This document shows positions 1 through 7,782 of a stretch of DNA of 64,000 nt, in pieces (within the stretch, counting starts at the first letter, position 1; every line of letters starts with the position of its first letter). The notes under the pieces are model-generated. The model worked only from the letters and a program-made list of their open reading frames with translations. It was not told the origin of the DNA and did no database searches. Both the position numbers and the translations under genes were made by a program. This DNA is from a candidate division Zixibacteria bacterium RBG-1 (GTDB taxonomy: Bacteria; Zixibacteria; MSB-5A5; DSPP01; RBG-1), in assembly GCA_000447245.1 (NCBI GenBank), contig AUYT01000001.1, forward strand, positions 930,106 through 994,105. Reading direction: 5' to 3'.

Positions 1-2
1 AT

Positions 3-1010
3 TTAGTAGTTGGACCCGATTCATACCGCCGACTTCCAGAGCTGATTGAAAAAGCTGTTTCTGAACCGTTTGTGGATGTCCGCTTAGACAAATATGAAAC
101 TTATGCAGATTTAGAGCCGAAAAGAGAATCTGGTGTCAGAGCTTGGGTTTCTATCATGAGAGGATGTGACAAGTTCTGTACATTTTGTATTGTCCCTTAT
201 GTTCGAGGAAGAGAAAGATGTTTAACTTTACCACAAGTTTTGTCTCAAGTTCAAGAGTTAGCTGATGAGGATTATAAAGAAATAGTATTTTTAGGGCAGA
301 CAGTTAATTCTTACCGAGATAAAGAAAATGGTTTTGATTTTGTGGATTTGTTGGAGAAGACTTCACAGATAGAAGGGATTGTGAGAATTCGTTTTACTTC
401 TCCACACCCAATTGATTTTGATGATAAAACTATTGAAGTGATGAAAAATAATTCCAAAATCTGTCCACAAGTGCATCTGCCTTTGCAGTCTGCCTCCGAT
501 TCTGTTTTAGATAAAATGAAGCGAAGATATAACCTTTCCTATTACGACGAATTACTGCGGAAATTCCGAGAAGCGATTCCAGGGATTGCCATAACTACAG
601 ACATAATCGTGGGCTTTCCGACTGAGACAGAAGAGGATTTTTTGAAGACCTTTGACTATATGCAAAAAGTCAAATACGATTCCGCCTTCATGTTTATCTA
701 TTCTCCCCGACCAGGAGCTAAGGCGTTCAACTGGGGAGACCCGATTCCTCATGCAGAAAAAGTAAAACGCTTAGAATCACTGATTAAATTGCAAGAGAAA
801 ATTACCTTAGAAATTCATCGAAAAGAAATTGGTAAAAAAACTTTGGTTTTAACGGAAGGTCAGGCTAAAAAAGAAAAAGGTCATTTATTTGGTAAAAATC
901 CTCAATATAAAACCGTTGTTTTCCCTCAAGATGGAATAAAAGCCGGTGAGTTTGTAACTGTTTCTATAAAACAAGCTACTCCCCACACCTTGCTGGGGGT
1001 GGTAGAGTAA
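3..1010 (+). CDS. miaB: tRNA-2-methylthio-N6-dimethylallyladenosine synthase (5'-truncated by window edge)
   Basis: This is a radical SAM methylthiotransferase that adds the 2-methylthio group to i6A37 of tRNAs reading UNN codons. The open frame runs off the left edge of the window: codons from base 3 read LVVGPDSYRRLP, a conserved stretch just ahead of the radical SAM domain, so the GTG at 72 is not the real start. The SAM cluster motif is GCDKFCTFCIVPYVRGRE (CxxxCxxC). A core barrel follows, with HLPLQSASDSVL and MKRRYN as typical family blocks. The last ~65 residues match a TRAM RNA-binding domain. The N-terminal UPF0004 domain that binds the second cluster lies mostly outside the window. 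MiaB is preferred over MtaB or RimO from the overall pattern; paralogue assignment from a fragment is fairly secure. Confidence 0.93.
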   Translation, partial: LVVGPDSYRRLPELIEKAVSEPFVDVRLDKYETYADLEPKRESGVRAWVSIMRGCDKFCTFCIVPYVRGRERCLTLPQVLSQVQELADEDYKEIVFLGQTVNSYRDKENGFDFVDLLEKTSQIEGIVRIRFTSPHPIDFDDKTIEVMKNNSKICPQVHLPLQSASDSVLDKMKRRYNLSYYDELLRKFREAIPGIAITTDIIVGFPTETEEDFLKTFDYMQKVKYDSAFMFIYSPRPGAKAFNWGDPIPHAEKVKRLESLIKLQEKITLEIHRKEIGKKTLVLTEGQAKKEKGHLFGKNPQYKTVVFPQDGIKAGEFVTVSIKQATPHTLLGVVE

Positions 1011-1017
1011 GTCAATC

Positions 1018-1038
1018 CGTCAGGAGTAGCTGCTGGCG
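1018..1038. repeat. Short palindromic repeat, copy 1 (left of the ACR3 gene)
   Basis: A 21-nt imperfect palindrome with arms CGTCAGGAG and CTGCTGGCG around a TAG loop. It matches a second element at 2334-2354 in 17 of 21 positions. One pair differs by a compensatory G-C to A-T change, and T.G replaces T-A in another. The two copies bracket the ACR3-like gene. It may be a REP-like extragenic element; there is no T-run for a classical terminator. Confidence 0.5.
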
Positions 1039-1108
1039 TGGCATTTAAAAGCTTGTGGGATGTGTAATTGCAGGTTATATATTTATCCTTCGTCAGAGAG
1101 TGAAAAGA

Positions 1109-2257
1109 ATGAGAAAATATTTAGAGAAAATAGGGGATTTTAGACTCTTGCCAGTATTTGTTGTGGTAAGCATGGCTGTGGGGATAGCTGTTGGAAGGAT
1201 CTACAAAATTTCAAATTTCCAGCTGACCCCACCAATTGATGCCATTAAATCGATATTTCAGGGAACATACCAATTCAATCTTCCAAACAGCCTGGCTCTC
1301 GGAATTGTTCTGGGGCTTTTTTTAATGATCTATCCGGCCATGACAAATGTTAAAATCGAAGACCTCGGCAAGGCAGCCAGATCTCCAAAACAATTGCTTT
1401 TGGTGTTATTCTTTAATTATGCCGTCGCCCCTTTCTTTATGTTGTTGCTTGCTAAATTATTCCTTTCCGGGAATAAAGACCTATATGTGGGTCTTGTTCT
1501 ATACGGACTTGCTCCCTGTATTGCTATGGTAATTGTTTTCACATTCTTAGCTCTGGGCAATAATGTTCTTGCCCTCGTTTTAGTTGCCATAAACTCAATC
1601 GCCCAGATGTTGTTGATCCCGCTTTATGCTAAACTTTTACTGGGTAATATATCCTTTGATGTTTTAGTGGTAGGTGAAAGTGTACTGTTATATCTTGGAC
1701 TACCTTTGATAGCAGGTTTTATAACCCGTAAGATTGCGGTAAGCAGAGTGGGTGAAGAAGGGTTTAGACGCTTTAAAACCTACCTTGATTCTCTGTCTAT
1801 CGTGGGGCTCCTCTTCACATTGATAGTAATGTTCGCCCTTAAAGGAGACCTTATCTTACAGAGGCCTGTGATAATTGTCCAGATGGCAGTTCCGATGACA
1901 CTTTTTTTCTGCATAATGTTTGCCATGGCTTATATTGTGGCCTGGAAAGTCGGATTTGATTATAAAGACTCAGTCGCTGTGGCGTTTAATTCCACAGGCA
2001 GGGATTTTGAGATAGCTATTGCCATCGCTATAACAGCATTTAATCCTGCTGTTGCGCTGGCCACAGTTGTCGGACCTCTTATCGAGGTTCCCGTAATGTT
2101 GGTTTTAGTCTGGGCGGTAAGAAGGTCAAGAGAGAGATTATTTGAAAAGGTTCCTGCCTTAGCACCAGCGACGAAAGTTATTTTAAATACCAACAATCCC
2201 AGCGAAAGTGCAAAAAATAATAACTGGGGTGATAAAAATGAAAAAATGGTAAAGTAG
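1109..2257 (+). CDS. ACR3-like arsenite efflux permease (bile acid:Na+ symporter superfamily)
   Basis: A polytopic membrane protein of about 382 residues with roughly ten hydrophobic segments. YPAMTNVKIEDLGKAARSPK, GLAPCIAMVIVFTFLA (with the conserved ACR3 cysteine) and ALATVVGPLIEVPVMLVLVW are characteristic of the ACR3 family, which exports arsenite with the proton motive force. The usual FTAASNNFELAIA block reads FNSTGRDFEIAIAIAITAF, so the protein is divergent and substrate use could differ. The frame is open from a GTG at 1055, but the ATG at 1109 (MRKYLEK) gives a normal ACR3 N-terminus and has a weak purine-rich site upstream, so I chose it. No arsR or arsC lies beside it. It is convergent with the aquaporin gene on the other strand. 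Confidence 0.8.
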   Translation: MRKYLEKIGDFRLLPVFVVVSMAVGIAVGRIYKISNFQLTPPIDAIKSIFQGTYQFNLPNSLALGIVLGLFLMIYPAMTNVKIEDLGKAARSPKQLLLVLFFNYAVAPFFMLLLAKLFLSGNKDLYVGLVLYGLAPCIAMVIVFTFLALGNNVLALVLVAINSIAQMLLIPLYAKLLLGNISFDVLVVGESVLLYLGLPLIAGFITRKIAVSRVGEEGFRRFKTYLDSLSIVGLLFTLIVMFALKGDLILQRPVIIVQMAVPMTLFFCIMFAMAYIVAWKVGFDYKDSVAVAFNSTGRDFEIAIAIAITAFNPAVALATVVGPLIEVPVMLVLVWAVRRSRERLFEKVPALAPATKVILNTNNPSESAKNNNWGDKNEKMVK

Positions 2258-2333
2258 TAAAGCTTTTTTTGTGTTGTGTCGTGAGCTACTCCCGACTCGT
2301 TCCGATAAATCAGACTGAACACTTTTTACGAGC

Positions 2334-2354
2334 CGTCAGGAATAGTTCCTGACG
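2334..2354. repeat. Short palindromic repeat, copy 2 (right of the ACR3 gene)
   Basis: A perfect 9-bp stem with arms CGTCAGGAA and TTCCTGACG and a TAG loop. It is the partner of the element at 1018-1038. It lies between the convergent ACR3 and aquaporin genes and could act as a weak bidirectional transcription barrier, although no U-tract follows. Confidence 0.55.
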
Positions 2355-2446
2355 AAACAATCAAAGAAAATCACGTTCGCAGATTGTCAGTAAAATCCTC
2401 AATAAATTCTAAAAGCTCTCTTACGTTTTTTAATTTCTTCTAAAAT

Positions 2447-3115
2447 TTAGTCTTTTTTCCCAGTTGAAATATAGCTGTAAACAAAAACCGCCAAAAGTGA
2501 CCCAATAATTGGTCCCAGCCAGTACACCAGATGAGCTGACCAACCTCCGGAAATTAAAGCCGGTCCAAAAGCCCGGGCTGGGTTCATGGCCGCACCGGTC
2601 AAAGGCCCTCCCATTAAAATATCAAACAGCAAAACCAGACCGATTCCGAAACCAGACAACTGCTTCGGTCCTTTAGGATCAACTGCTGTTCCCAAAATAG
2701 CAAAGATCAAAAAGAAGGTCAAAATGGCTTCAACTAAAACCCCTAAAGCAAAAGTAATATTCGGCCCTAAAACCGGTGTTCCTAAGAAAACTGGTTCCCA
2801 GGCGTCGTTGGGGAAAATAATCACCAACAGAACTGCAGCAATTATGGCACCCAAAAGTTGAAAGATGATATAACCCAAAGCGGTTTTCCCGGGGATTTTT
2901 TTCAAAGACCAAATGGCAATGGTTACAGCCGGATTAAAATGAGAGCCGGAAATATACATACAAGCAGAAATCATTACCGACAGAACCACAGCATGAGCTA
3001 ATGCCACTCCTAATAGCCCAACACCTCCAGAAGTCAAACTGTCGGTGCAAATTGAACCTGCTCCTATAAAAACGAAAGCAAAAGTTCCTACCAACTCCGC
3101 TATCAACGCCTTCAT
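2447..3115 (-). CDS. Aquaporin (MIP family) with TIP-like selectivity filter
   Basis: A 222-residue MIP channel with six predicted membrane helices and both half-helix motifs, SGSHFNPAVTIA and GAAMNPARAFGPAL. Aligned by eye to AqpZ and plant TIPs, the aromatic/arginine filter reads His (ALAHAVVL), Ile, Ala, Arg. AqpZ has Phe, His, Thr, Arg instead. A His/Ile/Ala/Arg filter is known from TIP-type channels that pass water and often ammonia or peroxide. The gene lies 23 bp downstream of the DoxX gene on the same strand, so the two are probably co-transcribed, DoxX first. The family call is firm; substrate is inference. Confidence 0.92.
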   Translation of the reverse strand: MKALIAELVGTFAFVFIGAGSICTDSLTSGGVGLLGVALAHAVVLSVMISACMYISGSHFNPAVTIAIWSLKKIPGKTALGYIIFQLLGAIIAAVLLVIIFPNDAWEPVFLGTPVLGPNITFALGVLVEAILTFFLIFAILGTAVDPKGPKQLSGFGIGLVLLFDILMGGPLTGAAMNPARAFGPALISGGWSAHLVYWLGPIIGSLLAVFVYSYISTGKKD

Positions 3116-3138
3116 TTACCCCTCCTTGTCTTAAATTC

Positions 3139-3564
3139 TTACATGGTTACTACCGGAGTACTTCTCTTTTTCTTCAGCAAGTGATCCACCGAAAGTTTTC
3201 CTCCACCTTGAACCATCAGGCATAAAGCCATAGCCATCAAAGCCAGAGGATATTCAAAACCACCCGGACCGGTCAGACCATTTTTTAGATGCACCGTTAA
3301 AATTGCCACCAGCATGGCAAAAGCCACCGGAATACTGGCCCAGCGGGTTAAGAATCCTAATAAAAGAAAAATCCCTCCCACAAATTCAGTCAACATCAAA
3401 AGCCAGGCCGAGAGTCCCGGCAAAGGTATTCCTAAATTAGTCATAAATCCAGCTACTGCCGTGTGACCCTGGACAAAAATCTTCTGGCCGCCGTGGGCAA
3501 TAAAAATCGGCCCGATTGCTAATCTCAAAAGCAACTGCCCCCAGTGTTCACATTTACCACACAT
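3139..3564 (-). CDS. DoxX family membrane protein
   Basis: A 141-residue protein with four predicted membrane helices. LLRLAIGPIFIAHGGQKIF, LTEFVGGIFLLLGFLTRWAS and the closing GGGKLSVDHLL are typical of DoxX proteins. Members range from the quinol oxidase small subunit of Acidianus to poorly understood bacterial proteins linked with oxidative or thiol stress. A good ribosome binding site (AGGAGG, read on the minus strand) precedes the start. It leads a two-gene unit with the aquaporin downstream. No oxidase subunit lies nearby, so the specific role is open. Confidence 0.85.
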   Translation of the reverse strand: MCGKCEHWGQLLLRLAIGPIFIAHGGQKIFVQGHTAVAGFMTNLGIPLPGLSAWLLMLTEFVGGIFLLLGFLTRWASIPVAFAMLVAILTVHLKNGLTGPGGFEYPLALMAMALCLMVQGGGKLSVDHLLKKKRSTPVVTM

Positions 3565-3830
3565 AAAACCTCCTTGGTTTTAGGGTAAATTTTGTTTCAA
3601 AATGATACTTCCCTCTCTTTTTGTCAAGAAAAAATTTTCAGCCTAATTAAAGTTAATACTGATACGAAATTTTGTTGGAGCTACTCAATAACCTTTAAGA
3701 TTTAAAAACAACAAATTTCTTGACTTTTTTTATTGTCAAGCTAATTTAGAACAGTTTTTAGAATTTGAATTTTGCTGGGAATTGAAAAAATCTGAAAGGT
3801 CAAAATTTCAGACTAAAAAGAGGGGAATCA

Positions 3831-5756
3831 ATGAATAAAAAAAATATAAGTTTCCGGGTGCTTGGTTTGAAGGACGGTTGGGGCTTAGTTTTTCCGGCAA
3901 TTCTAATCTGTGGCTTAACTTGGACGGCCTCTGCCAAAGATTCTGGCTCAAAAAATCAGAAGGAAAATAATCTTTCCCGCAGGCAACCGATAGAATTCAT
4001 TTCCGTTCAATTTTTCAACGAACCTCAAAAACCACTGCTGGCAGATTGGCAACCGGTCTCACCATCTTTTGAGGGAAAAGCTTTTGTGAAAGATAAACAT
4101 GGGAAATATATTCAGGTTCAGCGGACTACACCAATGGTTAGGTCGGAAGCAAACTTTTTTCCCGGGATTTCACAAGCACCTCAAGCAGATTTTTATATCC
4201 AGGATGGGTCGGAAACCTCTATTGCCATAAACTATGACAACGGCAACAATCTCATCGCTACCTACAATGAGGGCTGGAATTTCAATCCGGATATCCCCCA
4301 CAGTAATTCCACGGACGGGAATGTCTCCTGGACGAACAGAAGTTTTCCCAACGGTGCAGGGACTTTTACCGATTATCCCTTTGACCCTTGGGCCAATGCC
4401 GGCAACGATTCCTCAGAGTTTTACTCCACCCAGATTCGAAATGATGGTGCTTCGGCCAGTTCCCATTGTGTGGTTTCTCGCTCGCCTGATGGGGGGGAAA
4501 GTTTCACACTTTTCTTTGAAGAAATTAAGGCCGTGTTTCAGGACCGGGAGATGGTGGATATCGACAGAACCACAGCCCGCGGCGGTGGGTCAGGAACCAG
4601 CCATGATAAAAAAGTGTATTTATGCTATGACGACTGGGGTGGTGGTGCAACTTATACCGCCTCGGTGCTGCAAGTGGTGGATTCTTTAGGGTCTGGATTA
4701 GCAGAATATCAGATTTCTACTGTGGCTCTTTTCAAAGGGAGCCAAATGCAGCCGGTGGCAGATACCGGAGATGGCAGATTATATATTCAGGCCACGGCCA
4801 TTGGCGGGGGAGGAGGTACTATTTTCGCTCGCTTTCATTCGGTGGTTAATGCCGGAGCAGGTGTGACTACGGATGTCTCGGTTCTAAGCTGGTCTGCCGT
4901 CGGGCAGCGACTGGGTGTCAGTTCTCGCTGGGGTTTGAACGGACACAGGATAGACCAGCACGGCTATCTGGATATTGACCGGAGTTCCGGACCCAGAAGA
5001 GGACGGCTTTATTTTATCTCCAACCGCAACCCAAACCCCACCAATTCCGCTTTAGACCAGGGAGATGTATATCTTTCCGTTTCCACAAATGGTGGAGTCA
5101 ATTGGTCTTCAGCTCTCCTTGTCACAGTTACCGGCAAAACTCAATATTTTCCCATGCTGAATGTGGATGAACAGGGATGGCTGCATATCGCTTATTATCA
5201 AAATGATTCTGGGTCCGCCAACGGCGGAGTGCTGAATGCTAGCAAAGCCAATCTCTATTACGCCTTCTCTACCGATGGTGGAACCATTTGGTCTTTACCG
5301 AGGCGGGTTAATGCAGACAGTACTTCCTTGGATTTTAATGACCCCCCACCGGACCTATCTGGCAGCAACTATTATTTAATTGGAGATTATGCACAGTTGC
5401 AAGCTACTGGAATAGATACTTCAACAAAAGTTTATGTTCTCTGGAGTGGTTACGACAAAGACCGGAGTGACGGTTCAGTAGGAAATAAAAAGGAAAGAGT
5501 TTACTGCACCACCCTAACTACGCTTTCCGGCTGTCTGGCTAAAGCTGGCGATGTCACCGGAGAAGGCAGCATAACTTTACCGGATGTTGTAGCTCTCATA
5601 AATTTTGTTTTTAGAAACGGTCCGGCTCCTTCTCCGGCCTGCCGAGGAAACGTGGACGGGAACGCTGTTATCAATCTAGCTGACATAGTGTACCTAATCA
5701 ACCGCATTTTCAGAAGCGGCTCGGCTCCTATCAATTCCAGTGTGTGTTGTTTGTGA
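3831..5756 (+). CDS. Secreted BNR/sialidase-like repeat protein with C-terminal dockerin
   Basis: A 641-residue secreted protein. The N-terminus is basic, then hydrophobic (VFPAILICGLTWTASA) and reads as a signal peptide. The body contains blades of the sialidase/BNR type, with Asp-box-like patterns such as VSRSPDGGESFTLFF, LSVSTNGGVNWSSA and AFSTDGGTIWS. The C-terminal ~70 residues form a dockerin-like module: two calcium-loop motifs (GDVTGEGSITLPDVVALINF and NVDGNAVINLADIVYLINRI), a cysteine before each loop and a final CCL. Catalytic sialidase residues cannot be confirmed by eye, so enzyme activity is not claimed. An upstream TTGACT (3720) with a poor -10 is the best promoter I see in 3565-3830. 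Confidence 0.75.
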   Translation: MNKKNISFRVLGLKDGWGLVFPAILICGLTWTASAKDSGSKNQKENNLSRRQPIEFISVQFFNEPQKPLLADWQPVSPSFEGKAFVKDKHGKYIQVQRTTPMVRSEANFFPGISQAPQADFYIQDGSETSIAINYDNGNNLIATYNEGWNFNPDIPHSNSTDGNVSWTNRSFPNGAGTFTDYPFDPWANAGNDSSEFYSTQIRNDGASASSHCVVSRSPDGGESFTLFFEEIKAVFQDREMVDIDRTTARGGGSGTSHDKKVYLCYDDWGGGATYTASVLQVVDSLGSGLAEYQISTVALFKGSQMQPVADTGDGRLYIQATAIGGGGGTIFARFHSVVNAGAGVTTDVSVLSWSAVGQRLGVSSRWGLNGHRIDQHGYLDIDRSSGPRRGRLYFISNRNPNPTNSALDQGDVYLSVSTNGGVNWSSALLVTVTGKTQYFPMLNVDEQGWLHIAYYQNDSGSANGGVLNASKANLYYAFSTDGGTIWSLPRRVNADSTSLDFNDPPPDLSGSNYYLIGDYAQLQATGIDTSTKVYVLWSGYDKDRSDGSVGNKKERVYCTTLTTLSGCLAKAGDVTGEGSITLPDVVALINFVFRNGPAPSPACRGNVDGNAVINLADIVYLINRIFRSGSAPINSSVCCL

Positions 5757-5965
5757 GAATTTAATCTCTGACCATGGAATCCTAAACCTGAACAACCTCT
5801 GAGAAAGCAATTGACTAAAAAATTTACATTTTTTATCATACCAAGAAATATAGCTTTTCGGCAGATTAAAAAAAAATTAGAAATTTGGAACAAAATTTTA
5901 GCAGGAGCGGTTTAATATATAAACTTGCTTTTTTACTTTACCGGGGTTCAAGAGAAGGAGCGCAC

Positions 5966-7117
5966 ATGAGAAAGAAAGGGATATTATTAATATTTTTAGC
6001 ACTGCCGGGATTGTCCTGGCTCTACCACAGTCAAACTCTTAGAGCGCTTCCGCATTATTCAGCCAAAGAGGCCACCCGCTGTGCGACCTGCCATTTTAAC
6101 CCCACTGGCGGGATGGCGCGGACCCAAACCGGCATCAACTACGCTTTAAATAATCATTCTTTCAAAGAAGAAGCCGAGTCGCAAAAACCGCTTCTAAATT
6201 TTTCGCTGGGGGATAATCTGACTCTGGGTTCGGATATGCGTTTCAACTATATTTACCAAGATTCAACCCCAGTCACTTCTTCTACTTTTTTTACCATGCA
6301 GGGTGCCATCTATTTAGCAGCTCAAGTAGACCCTCATTTGCTTTTGTTTTACAATAACGATTTTGGGTACTCCGACATTAACATACCCAGAGGACCACAG
6401 AATCGGGAAGTTTGGGGAATGTTTCGCCGGTTTCCTTTTAATTCCTACCTCAAAGTAGGCCGCTTCAAGGTTCCTTATGGCATCCGTTTAGATGACCATA
6501 CTTCTTTTGTCAAAGATATGTTAGGTTTTGGAAATCGGTCGCAAGATAACGGAGTGGAAATCGGTTTTACTCCGGCCACTTTCTTTTGGCATCTCTCTTT
6601 TACCAATGGAGCCGGCGACCCGGGAATTTCTCTGGATAACAACCGTTTCAAAGCCGTTACCAACAAAGCCGGTTTCACCATCAAACATTTTGGCTTGGGT
6701 GCATCATTTGCCTACAATCGTTTTACCACCTCTCCAGAAAAATTTGACCGAGCCAGAGTGGGAGTTTTTGGTTCCTTCAGCTGGCAGGATTTTGTCCTTT
6801 TAGCTGAAGCGGACTGGGCCAGAGATGATATTTTCTTCTCACCCAACCGTTCTGAACACCTGGCTTTCTATTCCGAAGCGGCTTATCAAGTTCATAAATC
6901 TATCTGGCTTAAAGCTAAATGGGACCTGTGGGACCCCAACACCAAAATGTTTTCCACCGGACAGAAGGTCAAAGATGACGTCGTGCAAAGAGTGACCCTG
7001 GGGAGTGATATTCTCCTGTATAACTTGGCGGATGTGAAACTGCAGTACCGCTTCAATATCGAAGAACCCAAAAAGTCCAACAATGAGCTGGTAACCCAAT
7101 TATACATTTTCTTCTGA
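5966..7117 (+). CDS. Fused monohaem cytochrome c-outer-membrane porin (Cyc2-like architecture)
   Basis: A 383-residue protein. Residues 1-27 form a signal peptide. One CATCH haem motif (C39-H43) follows almost at once, within YSAKEATRCATCHFNPTGG. The remaining ~330 residues alternate in the manner of a beta-barrel porin and end in YIFF, a typical terminal strand. A haem motif close to the mature N-terminus fused to a porin is the architecture of Cyc2, the outer-membrane Fe(II) oxidase, but the barrel here also resembles other porin families, so this is architectural likeness only. The frame is open from 5885; the ATG at 5966 is preferred because GAAGGAG lies 6 bases upstream and the signal peptide starts there. 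It begins a close-packed run with the next two genes. Confidence 0.75.
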   Translation: MRKKGILLIFLALPGLSWLYHSQTLRALPHYSAKEATRCATCHFNPTGGMARTQTGINYALNNHSFKEEAESQKPLLNFSLGDNLTLGSDMRFNYIYQDSTPVTSSTFFTMQGAIYLAAQVDPHLLLFYNNDFGYSDINIPRGPQNREVWGMFRRFPFNSYLKVGRFKVPYGIRLDDHTSFVKDMLGFGNRSQDNGVEIGFTPATFFWHLSFTNGAGDPGISLDNNRFKAVTNKAGFTIKHFGLGASFAYNRFTTSPEKFDRARVGVFGSFSWQDFVLLAEADWARDDIFFSPNRSEHLAFYSEAAYQVHKSIWLKAKWDLWDPNTKMFSTGQKVKDDVVQRVTLGSDILLYNLADVKLQYRFNIEEPKKSNNELVTQLYIFF

Positions 7118-7169
7118 CGTATAATTATTAAGTTTTTGCATCTTTTCGGGAACCTTCAAGGAGAAAATA

Positions 7170-7727
7170 ATGTTGAATCTAATTAAGAAGGGGACATTTA
7201 TACCCAGACTGCTTGTAATGGCAGGCTTTATAACAATGACCCTTTTGGTTTATAAGGAATTAGACTCACAAGAGAAAAAAGTGACACCGGATACAAGCAA
7301 AAAAAACTCTGATTCTATATTTTTTAGCAGAGATATTCAGCCGATTTTGACCAAAAATTGTGCCATCAAAGAATGTCATATAGCTCCCAAACCAGCCAAA
7401 AAAATGGACCTTTCAGAAGGCAAAGCTTATATGAGTATGGTTAATGTTACCTCTCGAGAAATGCCTAAACTGAAAATCGTAGCGCCCGGAAATTTAGAAT
7501 TAAGTTACCTCTACGACAAATTAACCGGAAATCACAGCGAAGGGGACCGGATGCCAGCTGGTAAGAGAGCACTCCCGAAAACTCAAATTGAGCTGATTAA
7601 GAAATGGATTTTAGCTGGAGCAGCGGGTGATTCTATTACGGCACTGGTCAAAGATTCAGTGGACAAAAGAGATTCTTTTCAACAAAAAGCGTTGGAATCT
7701 AAAAAGCCGGAGAAAAAGATTGAATAG
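7170..7727 (+). CDS. Membrane-anchored or secreted cytochrome c-like protein with a CX4CH site
   Basis: A 185-residue protein with an N-terminal hydrophobic segment (residues 12-28) and a linker. The core reads FFSRDIQPILTKNCAIKECH, in which Cys64 and Cys69-His70 form CX4CH instead of CXXCH. The surrounding layout (IQPIL before the cysteine, MPAGKRALPKTQIELIKKWI later) is that of the planctomycete-type cytochrome c family, whose members commonly bind haem and sit in electron-transfer or surface proteins. CX4CH haem sites are known but uncommon. AAGGAG precedes the ATG. It lies 52 bp after the cytochrome-porin and 55 bp before the cupredoxin gene, which suggests a shared redox role outside the cytoplasm. 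Confidence 0.7.
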   Translation: MLNLIKKGTFIPRLLVMAGFITMTLLVYKELDSQEKKVTPDTSKKNSDSIFFSRDIQPILTKNCAIKECHIAPKPAKKMDLSEGKAYMSMVNVTSREMPKLKIVAPGNLELSYLYDKLTGNHSEGDRMPAGKRALPKTQIELIKKWILAGAAGDSITALVKDSVDKRDSFQQKALESKKPEKKIE

Positions 7728-7782
7728 GTTTGCTTTTTGGATTTTAGTAATCAGTTAAGGTTTATATGCAAGGAGGTTGGCT

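Noticed and set aside
1960-2322. 120-codon minus-strand frame across the end of the ACR3 gene
   Set aside because: Most of it is a shadow of the membrane-protein coding strand, and the sequence has no recognisable domain.
2586-2861. Plus-strand frame inside the aquaporin gene
   Set aside because: It is antisense to two clear MIP motifs; the lysine- and proline-rich translation is typical of a shadow.
3602-3627. Minus-strand promoter for the DoxX-aquaporin pair (TTGACA and TATCAT)
   Set aside because: The spacer is only 14 bases, too short for a standard sigma-70 promoter.
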